Positions 41,126-50,762 of a DNA stretch of 64,000 nucleotides are shown piece after piece. This DNA comes from UBA7672 sp038326205 (GTDB lineage Bacteria; Pseudomonadota; Alphaproteobacteria; Caulobacterales; Hyphomonadaceae). The stretch's first letter is position 1. Every line of letters begins with the position of its first letter. The notes beneath the pieces are model-generated. The model was not told the DNA's origin. It saw only the letters and a list, made by a program, of their open reading frames with translations, and ran no database searches. The DNA is taken from the NCBI GenBank assembly GCA_038326205.1, contig JBBQJV010000003.1, positions 48,233 through 112,232 of the forward strand, read 5' to 3'. Made by a program: the position numbers and the translations under genes.

Positions 41126-44100
41126 CTACCAGAACGCCATACGGAGCGTGATCGATCCATAGTGGGTGGTAGAGGAATCCGAGATTTCGGCATCGTAGCC
41201 CAATTTGACGTTGAGGAACTGGCTATCGATGTTCAATCCAAGACCAGCGACGATCGCATCCTCGGGCTCGACGCCGGAGGCGAGTACGAAGTTTGAGGTC
41301 GTCGGGCTGTTCGCGAAGCGAAGCGAAGCGGCGTTGTTCTTCCAGCTCAGGACGTTGCGGTAGCCGGCTGAGACTTCCGGACGGATCGAGTAAGCGTCGT
41401 CAGCGCCGAGATTCCCGATCAGCTTGAAGCCGTAGGATGCCGTGGCGAGCGAGGCGTCAGCATCACCCGCAACGAGCGCCAGGCCAGGTTCGGTCGTGGC
41501 CATCTCCTCATAGCTGTCTTGGTTGAAACCGATATAGTCGAGACCAACGAACGGTTTCACATCGAGCCAGCCGAGCGGAATCTTGTAGGTGGCGCGTGCG
41601 GCGGCCGAATATGACTGGCCGCTCCAGTTCGCCTTGATGCGATCCGACAGCGCGCCGAGCGTTACTTTCCGGTCGGACGTGAAGTCGAGTAGGCCATATG
41701 TAACGGTGCCATTTACGGCGAGGTTGCCATTGATCCACCCGGCGTACCCGCCAATCGAGGTCTGCGAGACGTTGAGAGGCGCGCCGGTGCGACCCTCTTC
41801 TTCCAGCTCTGCTGACTCCAGCGACAGATATGTTCCGATCAGGGCCGTGCCTGTTGAGATGAGGTCAATGCCTGCCGCGACGCCGAAGCCGCCGCCTGAA
41901 ATTTCAGTCGTGTCGGCTGTCGCTTCGGCCTTGTGGTAGACGCCGAACTCCTCCGTCCAGGCGCCGCCCGGCGCGTTGGGCTTGGATGAGATCATGTCGA
42001 GACGGTTCGCCGTGGCGCCAAAGGCGGCGGTGGCGTTAGAAGATAGCACGCGCATCACCGACACGTCGGACCCTGGCAGAAGATCAGCAAAGCCGCGCTG
42101 GAAGGTGGGGGCGTCGGAGATCGAGGAAACCGCCGTTGCGAGGGTGTCATTGATGCCGAGCAGATCGAGCACAGCGCTGTAGGCGCCCGCCTCGCGCGTA
42201 TTGAGGCCGAGCTCGTCCGTGGACTTGACCCTGAGCACGAGGTCAATCGCGTTGGCGTTCGGCTGGACAAGGCTCATGTTGTAGAGGAAGGGCCCGTTCG
42301 CGGTGATCTGGTCGCCGAGCGTGCCGGCATTGTTGATTGTGCCAGCGTTGATGACACGCAGCGTGAAAGGCTGCCTGACGAACTGGGTGAAGACCGGCGT
42401 GAAGCGCGCATTCGCGTCGATGCCGAGTGTTCCCGTCACATTGTAAAGCGGCGTGTTGCCGGTAATGCGGGTGTTGTCGATCGTAAGGCCAAGGTTCGCG
42501 TTGTTGGTCAGCGACATCGACGACAGGTTGAGAGTGCCCGCAGCGAAATTGTTCACCGTCGAGTTGTCCACGGAGAGCGACATCGCGGCGGCGCCTGAAC
42601 GAGTTATCGACCCGTTGAACGTCGAGAGAGAAGCAAACGACAACGCGCCCGAAGCCGAGCCGAGCGCCAGGTCGCCGCCGATCTCGCCGCCTGTGAGAGA
42701 TACGTTGGCGCCCGCGCCCCCGAATGTGGTGTCGCCAGTCAGCTTCGCACTGTTGACCACGAAGGTGTCGGACCCGGTCCCGAAACTGATGTCACCGAAA
42801 ACTTCGCCGGACAGCAGGTCGAACCGATCGGCGCCGGCGCCGAAAAGAATGTCGCCTACAATGCGGGCGTTATCGCTGGTGTCGGTCTGTGTCAGCTGAA
42901 CGCCCGTCGCGCGGTGCGAAAGGTCGATTGCGATGGCGCGACCAAGGCCGCTCGTGATCGTGTCGCTCGTGTCGTCGTCAATCTGGACAGCGCCAATGCG
43001 CGACGTGTTTGTGAACGTCCCGACCGTGCCGGAGAGGTCCTGGAAGGCAGTGGCGTTGCCATCCCAACCACGGACACTTGCGGCGATGAGGCCGCTGTTC
43101 GTTACGCTGCCCACCGATGCACCTGCGTCGATTCGGACGCCGAAAGCCGAGTCCGTGTTTTCGGTGAGGACATCGCCACGGATTGTGCCGCTGTTGAGGA
43201 GTTGCGGCGTGATGGCGCCAGAGCCGATCTGCGCTCCGACGGCGTCGGCCTCGAAGGCTGAAGCTGTGAGGATGCTGCCGTTGAAGATACCGCCAAGAAC
43301 CGTAGTGGTGTGGGTTCCGTCTGCTGATCCGGCGACCTTCAAGGCGGTCGAAGAAAAGCCCATGTTGACACCGCTGGAGGTGATCGAGCCGCGGTTCATG
43401 AGGCCGTAGTTGTAGTTGAAGACGCCGATCGTCTCCGCAATGTTGCCGTCTGCGTCGTCATCGAGCGAGTCGCGGATCGTTTCGCGAACCTGACCGAGTG
43501 TGATCGATGCACCTGCCGCGCCATCCTGCGCCTGGACAAGCAGGGCCGGTGAAGAGCCCTGAACGGCGATCGATCCGCTCACGCGGTTCTCGTTGAAGTC
43601 CTGGACCACGTCCTTGACGGTATCCGTCGGATCGACGCCGCCCACGGCCGCGCCGTTCACCAGTAGGCCATACGCGAGATTGCCGCGCACTTCGACCGCC
43701 GAACCTCCGACGAGCAAATCATCGGTATCGAGTTTCACCAGAACGGTGGTGCTCGTGACCAGATCCGGGTCGAAATAGTTGCTGCGAGATCCCTGCGCGA
43801 AACCAGTCGCGGCGATGGCGCCATCGATCATGAACTCGCCGGCGACGTCACCGGTGACACGAACACCGACCGCGTTCTGGCCCAGGACGTTGACGCCGCC
43901 GGACGATGTGGACACGCCCGTGCTGGCCTTGAACGTCTCAGAGCCGATCTCTACGTTGCCGCTGATATCGCCGCGGAGGTCGACGCCGACCGCGTTTGCG
44001 CCTGTGATCGAAACGCCGCCGTTCTGGATGTAACTCCCGTTCAGGTTCGAACGCAGCGACACGCCGTACGAGTCGTTGCCTTCAACGGTGACCGTGCCGA

Positions 44101-44581
44101 TAGAGGCGTTGGTTCCGGTGGTCGCGCCGAAGATGATATCGCCGTTGAGGGCGCCGCCGGACTCGACAAGGATGCCGACGCGGCCTGTTCCCAGGGCCAG
44201 CGGTCCGTCGGGGTCGCCGTCAGCGTCGGTATCGGTGCGTGTGTAATCTTCGAGGATGTTAATGGAGCCGGTCGCGGTGTAGCCGCCCGTCACACCGGGC
44301 TGGACGCGGACACCGAACACGTTGTCGGCATTGTTGATGGCGATCGTGCCGGCATTGGCAAGCGAGTTGTTGCTGTTGATCGTCACGCCCGTGCTGCCTG
44401 CAGTGGTCAGCGTGATGGAACCGGCCGATGTGATCGTTACATCTGAGGCCGCGCCATTGTTGGCTGTGCCAGTCGAAACCGGCGTCGTCGTCGCCGTGGC
44501 AATCGACACCTGGGCGAAGGCGGGCAGGCTAAATACAAATGGAGCTGCAGCTCCGAGCAGCAGGCGCACCTTGAACGTCAT
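41126..44581 (-). CDS. Autotransporter (type Va) with repetitive beta-helix passenger
   Basis: A 1151-residue protein; start at MTFKVRLLLGAAAPFVFSLP with AGGAG upstream. A signal peptide ends near PAFAQ. The passenger, about residues 20-840, is Thr/Ser/Gly-rich beta-helix with loose repeats such as 'GVNVLGQNAVGVRVTGDVAG' and 'NSGTIRGDVLTENTDSAFGV'. The last ~280 residues are the autotransporter barrel (PGGAWTEEFGVYHKAEATAD begins it) and end in RMAFW, with the aromatic C terminus needed for BAM. The barrel carries the passenger to the surface. It may be an adhesin or, given the patatin lipase next to it, part of a surface lipid-handling pair. Confidence 0.88.
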   Translation of the reverse strand: MTFKVRLLLGAAAPFVFSLPAFAQVSIATATTTPVSTGTANNGAASDVTITSAGSITLTTAGSTGVTINSNNSLANAGTIAINNADNVFGVRVQPGVTGGYTATGSINILEDYTRTDTDADGDPDGPLALGTGRVGILVESGGALNGDIIFGATTGTNASIGTVTVEGNDSYGVSLRSNLNGSYIQNGGVSITGANAVGVDLRGDISGNVEIGSETFKASTGVSTSSGGVNVLGQNAVGVRVTGDVAGEFMIDGAIAATGFAQGSRSNYFDPDLVTSTTVLVKLDTDDLLVGGSAVEVRGNLAYGLLVNGAAVGGVDPTDTVKDVVQDFNENRVSGSIAVQGSSPALLVQAQDGAAGASITLGQVRETIRDSLDDDADGNIAETIGVFNYNYGLMNRGSITSSGVNMGFSSTALKVAGSADGTHTTTVLGGIFNGSILTASAFEADAVGAQIGSGAITPQLLNSGTIRGDVLTENTDSAFGVRIDAGASVGSVTNSGLIAASVRGWDGNATAFQDLSGTVGTFTNTSRIGAVQIDDDTSDTITSGLGRAIAIDLSHRATGVQLTQTDTSDNARIVGDILFGAGADRFDLLSGEVFGDISFGTGSDTFVVNSAKLTGDTTFGGAGANVSLTGGEIGGDLALGSASGALSFASLSTFNGSITRSGAAAMSLSVDNSTVNNFAAGTLNLSSMSLTNNANLGLTIDNTRITGNTPLYNVTGTLGIDANARFTPVFTQFVRQPFTLRVINAGTINNAGTLGDQITANGPFLYNMSLVQPNANAIDLVLRVKSTDELGLNTREAGAYSAVLDLLGINDTLATAVSSISDAPTFQRGFADLLPGSDVSVMRVLSSNATAAFGATANRLDMISSKPNAPGGAWTEEFGVYHKAEATADTTEISGGGFGVAAGIDLISTGTALIGTYLSLESAELEEEGRTGAPLNVSQTSIGGYAGWINGNLAVNGTVTYGLLDFTSDRKVTLGALSDRIKANWSGQSYSAAARATYKIPLGWLDVKPFVGLDYIGFNQDSYEEMATTEPGLALVAGDADASLATASYGFKLIGNLGADDAYSIRPEVSAGYRNVLSWKNNAASLRFANSPTTSNFVLASGVEPEDAIVAGLGLNIDSQFLNVKLGYDAEISDSSTTHYGSITLRMAFW

Positions 44582-44808
44582 GAGAGCCGTCAACTCCTGA
44601 ACTGACAGTACAATACTACCCGGCCTTACGCCGCGGGATGTCCGGACGGCCCAGCTTCCCGCTCCGGGCACCGACTGCCTAGCCTGCCGCGCGGCCATAG
44701 AAAACCCCGCACCTGCGGTTGAGCACGGAAACCTTTCGCGCATAGCGGCCCGCGTCAAATTCCAAAAACAGTCTTGTGGCGGAAAGGTGGCCGATGCGGC
44801 TGTAGACC

Positions 44809-45762
44809 TCAGCGTTTTGGATGGACCTGGAAGAAGCGCCACATCATTTCACTGGCGTTTAGAGCCTGTGTCGGCTGATCGGCTTCGGCGCGCCCGGCGC
44901 GGCCACCCGGCCATGCGTGGCCGTTGTTGGCGACCCGATAGAAATGAACCGGCTTGCCGCTGGCGCAATTTTCCCAGCGAATCTCCACAACCCGTCCTGA
45001 TTTGTCGCTGGCCTCGATGGGCGAGGCGCAGCCATTTGCCTTCGCCCAATAGTCAGCCTGAGCGATGTCTGGTGCGACATCATGGTCTTCAGGGCGTTGA
45101 CGCAGCGCGGCCAGCGATCCGCGCTTTTCGGCGCCGCCCAGCGGCCCGCCGGCAGCGGGGACATTCTGGTCGTCCTGTCCGACGAAGATCAGTGCGGCGA
45201 CCGGCCCGCGGGCAAGTGGCTCGTCGCCGAACAGAGCTCCGACGATCGGAGCGATGGCGGCAATGCGGTCGGGCAGTTCGCGGGCCAGAACATGGGTCAT
45301 CATCCCGCCATTCGACATGCCAGTGACGAAGACGCGCTTGGGGTCAGCGCGGCCAGAGGCGACCAGCTGGTCGATCAGGCTGGCGATGAAGCCGACATCG
45401 TCGACCGCGTTCTGACGCGCATAGGCGCAGCAATGGGTCGCGTTCCATGTCAGCAGGCGACCGCCGGGCATGCCGCCAGTGCCACCGGGATAGACGGCAA
45501 TGAAGTGTTCGCGCGCGGCGATGACATCCATCTGGCTCATGTCGGCAGCGTTCTCGGGATGACCGCCTCCGCCATGCAGCACGATGACCGCGGGCGCGGG
45601 ACTGCCGGCTGAGAAGTCGTGGATGAGCGCGCGGCGCTCGCGGCCGTCATGCTCGATCTTTTCCTCGGAGAATTTTCCGCTTGCCGGTGCTGGTTGTGCG
45701 CCGGCCAAACAGGCAGCGAGGCTAAGTAAGGCTAAGCAGACAAGCGAACGAGCAAGTTTCAT
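44809..45762 (-). CDS. Secreted polyester depolymerase-like alpha/beta hydrolase (LpqC type)
   Basis: A 317-residue protein; start at MKLARSLVCLALLSLAACLA with GGGAGAT before it and a lipobox LSLAAC. The hydrolase core has VIVLHGGGGHPENAADMSQM (oxyanion), GMSNGGMMTHV with the nucleophile Ser, a FVGQDDQNVP acid region and NNGHAWPGG with the catalytic His. This is the PHB depolymerase/feruloyl-esterase-like group acting outside the cytoplasm on polyesters or aryl esters. It runs in the same direction as the TetR gene upstream, with an intergenic gap of about 110 bases, so it might be its target. Confidence 0.85.
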   Translation of the reverse strand: MKLARSLVCLALLSLAACLAGAQPAPASGKFSEEKIEHDGRERRALIHDFSAGSPAPAVIVLHGGGGHPENAADMSQMDVIAAREHFIAVYPGGTGGMPGGRLLTWNATHCCAYARQNAVDDVGFIASLIDQLVASGRADPKRVFVTGMSNGGMMTHVLARELPDRIAAIAPIVGALFGDEPLARGPVAALIFVGQDDQNVPAAGGPLGGAEKRGSLAALRQRPEDHDVAPDIAQADYWAKANGCASPIEASDKSGRVVEIRWENCASGKPVHFYRVANNGHAWPGGRAGRAEADQPTQALNASEMMWRFFQVHPKR

Positions 45763-45871
45763 CTTCGGATCTCCCGGGAGCTCGTCCGTGCTGGCGCGCC
45801 GATCGAACCGATACCAAAGTGTATCATTGCGCATGTACCGTTGGCGCAGCAAGGGGCTGGGAGGAGGCGCG

Positions 45872-46534
45872 TTACAGCTGCTTCGGCTGTTCGGACGGAT
45901 CAAGTTCGTAGGCCTCTCGCATGGCGAGGCGCCATTCCCGTATGATGCGACCGTACCAGAGGAAGCGCCTTTCGTCGGTCAGGCCGTCGGTGTTCTCAAG
46001 CCAGCTGACCAGCGTATCGAACATCAGGTCAGTCATCGTCCGCGCGGCTTTTGCCGTCCGGTCGGGCGGGCCGGGCGGCGCGCCCTCGGCCGGCTGGAAG
46101 AAGTTGGTGGCTTGTGCATGCACCAGCCCCTGCAGGCGCTCGCGATGATGCGCCAGTGTGGGATCACCCCGGAACGTCTTCAGGGCGGCGAGGAAAATCT
46201 CCGGGTCTTTCTTGGCTTCCAGATAGAAGGCGCGCAAGGCCCAGCCATAGCCGTCCCATTTGCCTTGTTGCGATTTGAGCAGGGTTGCCTGCACGTGCTG
46301 GAACAGCGCGTCGATCAGTTCAGCCCGCGACGGGAAGATGCGATAGAACACAGGCTTGGGCGCGCCGGCTGAGTCCGCCACGTCCTGCATGGAAGCTGCA
46401 GCGCCACGCGTCAGAAAGGTGCGCGCGGCTGCACGCAGGTAGTCAGCCTTGCGGGCTTCCCTGTCGACGCGGGGTTTGGAGCGTGGTGCGGACTTCGGGC
46501 TCGCTTTGCCCGTCTGGTCTTCGTCGCCGTCCAT
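45872..46534 (-). CDS. TetR-family transcriptional regulator
   Basis: A 220-residue protein with GGAAGAGG before the ATG. After a basic, disordered N terminus (SPKSAPRSKPRVDREARKAD) comes the TetR helix-turn-helix: LRAAARTFLTRGAAASMQDV and AGAPKPVFYRIFPSRAELID. The C-terminal ligand domain is not diagnostic. It probably represses its own promoter and perhaps the hydrolase gene downstream. The effector is unknown. Confidence 0.85.
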   Translation of the reverse strand: MDGDEDQTGKASPKSAPRSKPRVDREARKADYLRAAARTFLTRGAAASMQDVADSAGAPKPVFYRIFPSRAELIDALFQHVQATLLKSQQGKWDGYGWALRAFYLEAKKDPEIFLAALKTFRGDPTLAHHRERLQGLVHAQATNFFQPAEGAPPGPPDRTAKAARTMTDLMFDTLVSWLENTDGLTDERRFLWYGRIIREWRLAMREAYELDPSEQPKQL

Positions 46535-46659
46535 ATCGATCCTCTTCCCCCCAAGGGAATGGAATGTGACCTAGCTGCCAGCCGGATGTGAGCAAAGATC
46601 AGCATGGTGGCAGCCCCTCATGCAAACCGGTATGTATGCAATGGTCCGTCTTGCCAAGC

Positions 46660-48864
46660 TTATCCAATGACAGGTGGCGCTGCTGCGGCGGCGCCGGGAT
46701 AGCCGGCGCATGCCAATGCGAAGGCAAACTCCAGCGCGGTTTCCCGCAGGCTGGCGAACCGTCCTGAGACGCCGCCATGGCCGGCTTCCATGTTGATCTT
46801 CAGGAAATAGGGTCCGCCCTCCGGCGCCTCATGACGCAGGCGTGCGGCCCATTTCGCCGGCTCCCAGTAGGTGACGCGTGGGTCAGTCAGGCCGCCCGTA
46901 ATCAGCATGGGCGGATAGGCGCGCAGGCTCACCTGATCATACGGAGAATAAGCTTCGATGCGGTCATAGGCGTCGGCATCCGTCAGCGGGTTGCCCCATT
47001 CGGGCCATTCGGGGGGTGTGAGGGGGAGGGTTTCGTCGGACATGGTGTTTAGAACATCGACGAATGGCACGGCGGCGATGATGCCTCCGAACAGTGTGGG
47101 GTCAAGATTGACGGCGACGCCCATCAGCAGGCCGCCCGCCGATCCGCCCATCGCCACGATGGCGCCGCGTCGCGTGTAGCCCAGCGAGACGAGATGGCGT
47201 GCGGCGGCAACGAAGTCGGCGAAGGTGTTGCCTTTCTTTTCAAGCTTGCCGTCCAGATACCACTGATAGCCCTTGGCCATCGATCCGCGCACGTCGGCGA
47301 CAGCGTAGATGAAGCCACGATCGACGAGGCTGAGGCGTCCGGTGCGGAAGTCTGCTGGGATGGTGATGCCGTAGGAGCCATAGCCATAGAGCAGCACCGG
47401 CGCCGAGCCATCGAGCGGCGTGGTGCGGTGACGAAGCAGCGTGACGGGCACAAGCGCGCCATCATCACCCGGAGCGTCGATGCGTTCGACAATGTAGTCC
47501 GTCGGGACGTGGCCGGAGGGCACTTGCTGCGTCTTGCGCAACACGCGCTGGCGCGTGCGCATGTCGTAGTCGAAGACCTGCGCTGGCGTGGTTGGCGAAG
47601 AGTAGTCGAAACGCAGCCACGGCGAAGCCCAGAGATAGCCGTTGGAGACGCCGAGCGCGTAGGCGGCTTCCTGGAAGTCGATCGCGTGTTCTGCGCCCGT
47701 TGTGCGTTCGCGTACGACGATACGCGGAAGGCCGTTCTCGCGTTCCACACGCACGATGAAATCCGCGAAGGTGTCGACCTCGAGGATCAGCACGCCGGGG
47801 CGATGCGGTATCTCGATGCGCCAGTTCTCTTCACCGGTGTTGTCGTGCGGCGCTGAGACCAGCGCGAAGTCGACTGCGCCATTGCGGTTGGTTCGGATCC
47901 AGAAGCGGCCGTCGAAATCGAAAATGGAATAATCTACGCCGGACTCACGCTCGGCGATGGTCGTCAGGATATGATCCTCCGAGTCGGTGCGGAGATAGCG
48001 CCACTCGCTTGTCGTGTGGTCGTTCGCAGTGACGAAGATGAACTTGCCGGACTGGCTTTTCTGGACGCCGATGAAGAAGCCCGGATCGGTCTCACGATAG
48101 ATGAGTTCGTCCACCTGAAGGCCGAGGCGGTGGCAGAATATGGCGGCCGGGCGCGCATTCTCGTCGCGCGCGACCCAGAAAACAGATTTTGAATCTTCGC
48201 CCCAGACGAAGTCGCCATAAGTATCGCCGATCGTTTCAATGATCGCGCCTGTAGCGCAATCGAGCACGTGGAGCGTGTAGAATTCCGAGCCCTTGTCATC
48301 GACTGCGTAGGCGAGGCGGCTGTGATCGGGCGAGTGGGACACTTTGCGGATGTCGAAATACTCGCAGCCCTTTGCTAGTTCGTCGCCATCGACCAGCAAT
48401 TGCTCGACGCTGTCATCACCTGTGAAGGCATGCTCGGACGGACGGCGGGCGAACAGCGGGTATTCGCCGCCTTCGCGATAGCGACGATAGTAAGCCCAAG
48501 GCCCGTCGATGGCTGGGACTGAGCTGTCGGTTTCCTTGATGCGGCCGCGCATCTCCTCGAACAGCTGGTCCTGCAGAGCGGCGGTCGGCCTCTCGAGCGT
48601 CGTCTGTGTGTAGGCGTTTTCGGCCTCAAGATGGGTGCGGATATCGGGGCGCAGGCGGGACGTGTCCCGCATCACCTCGCGCCAGTTGTCATCCTTGAGC
48701 CAAGCGTAGGCATCGACGCGCGCACGGCCGAGCTGTTCAATCACGGCGTGGGAGTCGCGCCGCGCGTGCGGGGGCGAAACGTTCGCAGCTACCAGCGGAA
48801 ACTGCCGCGACCCGCCGGCACCCTTACTCGTGCGGGCAGGTTTGTTCGTTGATTTGTACGCCAT
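46660..48864 (-). CDS. ptrB: S9 family oligopeptidase B
   Basis: A 734-residue serine peptidase with the two-domain layout of prolyl oligopeptidase: an N-terminal seven-bladed propeller (residues ~70-420) and a C-terminal alpha/beta hydrolase. The nucleophile is in AMGGSAGGLLMGVAVN, and the catalytic His in EAGHGGVSGRFASL, as in protease II. DAYAWLKDDNWREVM at the N terminus is the usual PtrB start. It cleaves short peptides after Lys or Arg in the cytoplasm; there is no signal peptide. Confidence 0.92.
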   Translation of the reverse strand: MAYKSTNKPARTSKGAGGSRQFPLVAANVSPPHARRDSHAVIEQLGRARVDAYAWLKDDNWREVMRDTSRLRPDIRTHLEAENAYTQTTLERPTAALQDQLFEEMRGRIKETDSSVPAIDGPWAYYRRYREGGEYPLFARRPSEHAFTGDDSVEQLLVDGDELAKGCEYFDIRKVSHSPDHSRLAYAVDDKGSEFYTLHVLDCATGAIIETIGDTYGDFVWGEDSKSVFWVARDENARPAAIFCHRLGLQVDELIYRETDPGFFIGVQKSQSGKFIFVTANDHTTSEWRYLRTDSEDHILTTIAERESGVDYSIFDFDGRFWIRTNRNGAVDFALVSAPHDNTGEENWRIEIPHRPGVLILEVDTFADFIVRVERENGLPRIVVRERTTGAEHAIDFQEAAYALGVSNGYLWASPWLRFDYSSPTTPAQVFDYDMRTRQRVLRKTQQVPSGHVPTDYIVERIDAPGDDGALVPVTLLRHRTTPLDGSAPVLLYGYGSYGITIPADFRTGRLSLVDRGFIYAVADVRGSMAKGYQWYLDGKLEKKGNTFADFVAAARHLVSLGYTRRGAIVAMGGSAGGLLMGVAVNLDPTLFGGIIAAVPFVDVLNTMSDETLPLTPPEWPEWGNPLTDADAYDRIEAYSPYDQVSLRAYPPMLITGGLTDPRVTYWEPAKWAARLRHEAPEGGPYFLKINMEAGHGGVSGRFASLRETALEFAFALACAGYPGAAAAAPPVIG

Positions 48865-49011
48865 GAATCCACTTCTATGCAGTCAGCATGGCCTTTGTCG
48901 GGCAATGGGTGATTCGTCCCAAGGCCCGCACTGGTAATGCCATGTGGGCGGAACGGCTTGTCCTCCGCCCTTGCACAGAATTTTGGAACTTTAGCGATCG
49001 CTCGGGGCGGA

Positions 49012-49461
49012 TCAGCTGCCGTAGATGATGCCGATCGACTCTGCCACGCAGGCGGGGCGATCCTTGCCCTCGATCTCGATGGTGGATTCCATCGTGATCT
49101 GCTTGCCGCCAGCACGGGATTCCACGCTGAGGCACTTCTGCCGCAGGCGGACCTTCGATCCCGACGGCACCATGTTCGTGAACCGCACCTTGTTGCAGCC
49201 GAAATTGATGCCGCGCTGGACATTTTCGACCCGCATGACCTGAGCGGCCAGCATTGGGAGAAGGGAGAGCGTCAGATAACCATGGGCGATCGTGTGGCCG
49301 AGTTCCTTGGTCGCGCGCTCAATGTCGACGTGAATCCACTGATGGTCGCCCGTCGCGTCGGCGAATTTGTCGATCTGGCTCTGGGTGATCTGGTGCCAGG
49401 GCGAGATACCCACTTCGGTTCCGACCAGGGATTCAAGGTCCCCGAAATTGACTAGACGCAT
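49012..49461 (-). CDS. MaoC-family (R)-specific enoyl-CoA hydratase
   Basis: A 149-residue hot-dog-fold protein with AAGGAAG before its ATG. The hydratase motif is ITQSQIDKFADATGDHQWIH, with the catalytic Asp and His of FADATGDHQWIHVD, and GHTIAHGYLTLSLLPML follows, both as in PhaJ-like enzymes. It hydrates trans-2-enoyl-CoA to (R)-3-hydroxyacyl-CoA. It stands alone between the oligopeptidase and the EF-hand genes. Confidence 0.9.
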   Translation of the reverse strand: MRLVNFGDLESLVGTEVGISPWHQITQSQIDKFADATGDHQWIHVDIERATKELGHTIAHGYLTLSLLPMLAAQVMRVENVQRGINFGCNKVRFTNMVPSGSKVRLRQKCLSVESRAGGKQITMESTIEIEGKDRPACVAESIGIIYGS

Positions 49462-49520
49462 GGCGCGCGCTTCCTTTTGATTTTGTGAGGCACATTATTC
49501 GCTGGATTTTCAGGCGCAAG

Positions 49521-49536
49521 CCGTGTCCGGACACGG
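49521..49536. promoter_or_regulatory. 16-bp perfect palindrome upstream of the RHH gene
   Basis: CCGTGTCCGGACACGG reads the same on both strands. It lies 167 bases before the small ribbon-helix-helix gene and 60 bases from the divergent MaoC start. A dimeric regulator could bind it; the RHH protein itself is the nearest candidate. Confidence 0.4.
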
Positions 49537-49544
49537 AATTTCTG

Positions 49545-49609
49545 GCGTCCGGGCAGGAATTGAAGAAGGCTTTCCGGGGCGACGCCGCGATCCTGCCGCG
49601 ACCGGACGC
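49545..49609 (+). promoter_or_regulatory. Predicted structured leader before the RHH and EF-hand genes
   Basis: GCGTCCGG (49545-49552) pairs with CCGGACGC (49602-49609) and, just inside, GCAGGA (49553-49558) pairs with TCCTGC (49591-49596), with a small bulge. This is a long stem about 95 bases before the RHH start codon. I do not recognise it as a known riboswitch. It may be a folded 5' leader or a regulatory DNA cruciform. Confidence 0.4.
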
Positions 49610-49702
49610 AATCTGTCGGGCGTCCCGGCGTCTATTTGCTGGGCACGGGACGTGGACCTCCTCATGTGAGGGACGGTCTCACGCCGAAGGGAAGAGAGTT
49701 CC

Positions 49703-49879
49703 ATGACCACCCCTCAAAAACCGGGTCTTGAAAAACCGGGCTCATCAAAATCCCGGATGAAGAAATCCGAGACGCTGGAAGTCCGGATCCCTCACGAGAC
49801 CAAGCGGGCGTTCCTTATCGCCTGCCGGGACAACGGCACCACCGCGAGCGAAGTCGTTCGCGATCAGGTGCAGTCCTAA
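49703..49879 (+). CDS. Small ribbon-helix-helix DNA-binding protein
   Basis: A 58-residue protein with GAGAG before its ATG. After a basic, Lys/Ser/Pro-rich N terminus it reads ETLEVRIPHETKRAFLIACR and NGTTASEVVRDQVQ, the strand-helix-helix pattern of Arc/MetJ/CopG-type repressors ('..v.vplp.e.k..f...a...g.t.sevvR..'). No toxin gene follows. It precedes the EF-hand gene by 48 bases in the same direction and could regulate it and itself. It is short enough to be missed by automatic calling. Confidence 0.7.
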   Translation: MTTPQKPGLEKPGSSKSRMKKSETLEVRIPHETKRAFLIACRDNGTTASEVVRDQVQS

Positions 49880-49927
49880 CTCGATGCGCACGAGCAGCCT
49901 CAACAACAGGAAAAAAGGACGCTCGTC

Positions 49928-50737
49928 ATGCAATTCTCTCCCAAGGTCCGCCGCTATGGCCCCCGCGTGGCCGCAGGCAGCTTTGCTGCACTGGGGCTAA
50001 CCGCGCTGGCTGTTCTGCCCTCGGCCGCAGCGCCGGACTTCAAGGCGCAGTTCGCGCGGCTCGACGCTAATGGCGACGGCGTGTTGTCGGTCGGGGGGTT
50101 TCTTGGACCTGATGACAAGTCTGTCGGCGGCGACGAGCGCAAGGTCGTGATCGAGACGCGCTCGATCATAACGAACAACGAGGATGGACCGGACAAGCCG
50201 GCGCTCGCGACGCATGACATCAAGGAAGATGCGTTCACCTTCTGGCTACCCGAGGAGATCGGTGCGGCAAAGACAGACCAGCCGGACAACCAGCACCACG
50301 AGTTCAAGTTCATCTCGCACCGCGAAGTAAAAGAGGTGAATGACGATGATGAGGGCGACCAGACATCGACGCAGACCTACTCGTTCACGGTCGACGACCT
50401 GCGCAAACAGGAGTTCGGCTCGATTGATGCGAACAAGGACGGCAAGGTGAGCCTTGAAGAGTATCGCGCCCGTCAGACGGAGATGCTGACACGCGGTTTC
50501 GAATTGCTCGACGCCGATGGCGACAAGTCATTGAGCGGTGACGAGTATGGGCAGGTCGTGGCGCCGCCGATGGCCAAGCTGAACTGGAAGACGGGTCCGG
50601 ATACGCCGGAGCCGCCGCAGGTCGACATGCCGGCCATGAAGGAAGTGTCGCCCGAGGCGATCAAGGCCGCCTTCACGCGCCTCGACGCCAACAAGGACGG
50701 CAAGCTTTCTCTGCAGGAGTATCTGCCGAAGGCCTGA
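49928..50737 (+). CDS. Secreted EF-hand calcium-binding protein
   Basis: A 269-residue protein with a signal peptide (SFAALGLTALAVLPSAAA). Four EF-hand loops can be read: DANGDGVLSVGG (residues 46-57, with Gly at the last position where Glu or Asp is expected, so probably weak), DANKDGKVSLEE, DADGDKSLSGDE and DANKDGKLSLQE. An acidic linker (EVNDDDEGDQTSTQTYSF) separates the first from the rest. It is likely a periplasmic or extracellular Ca2+ buffer or sensor. A terminator-like hairpin follows. Confidence 0.85.
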   Translation: MQFSPKVRRYGPRVAAGSFAALGLTALAVLPSAAAPDFKAQFARLDANGDGVLSVGGFLGPDDKSVGGDERKVVIETRSIITNNEDGPDKPALATHDIKEDAFTFWLPEEIGAAKTDQPDNQHHEFKFISHREVKEVNDDDEGDQTSTQTYSFTVDDLRKQEFGSIDANKDGKVSLEEYRARQTEMLTRGFELLDADGDKSLSGDEYGQVVAPPMAKLNWKTGPDTPEPPQVDMPAMKEVSPEAIKAAFTRLDANKDGKLSLQEYLPKA

Positions 50738-50762
50738 TGGTCGTTGGTATCCGCTATGCAAG

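Noticed and set aside
49703..50737. Toxin-antitoxin module
   Set aside because: The small RHH protein looks like an antitoxin, but the following gene encodes an exported EF-hand protein, not a toxin.
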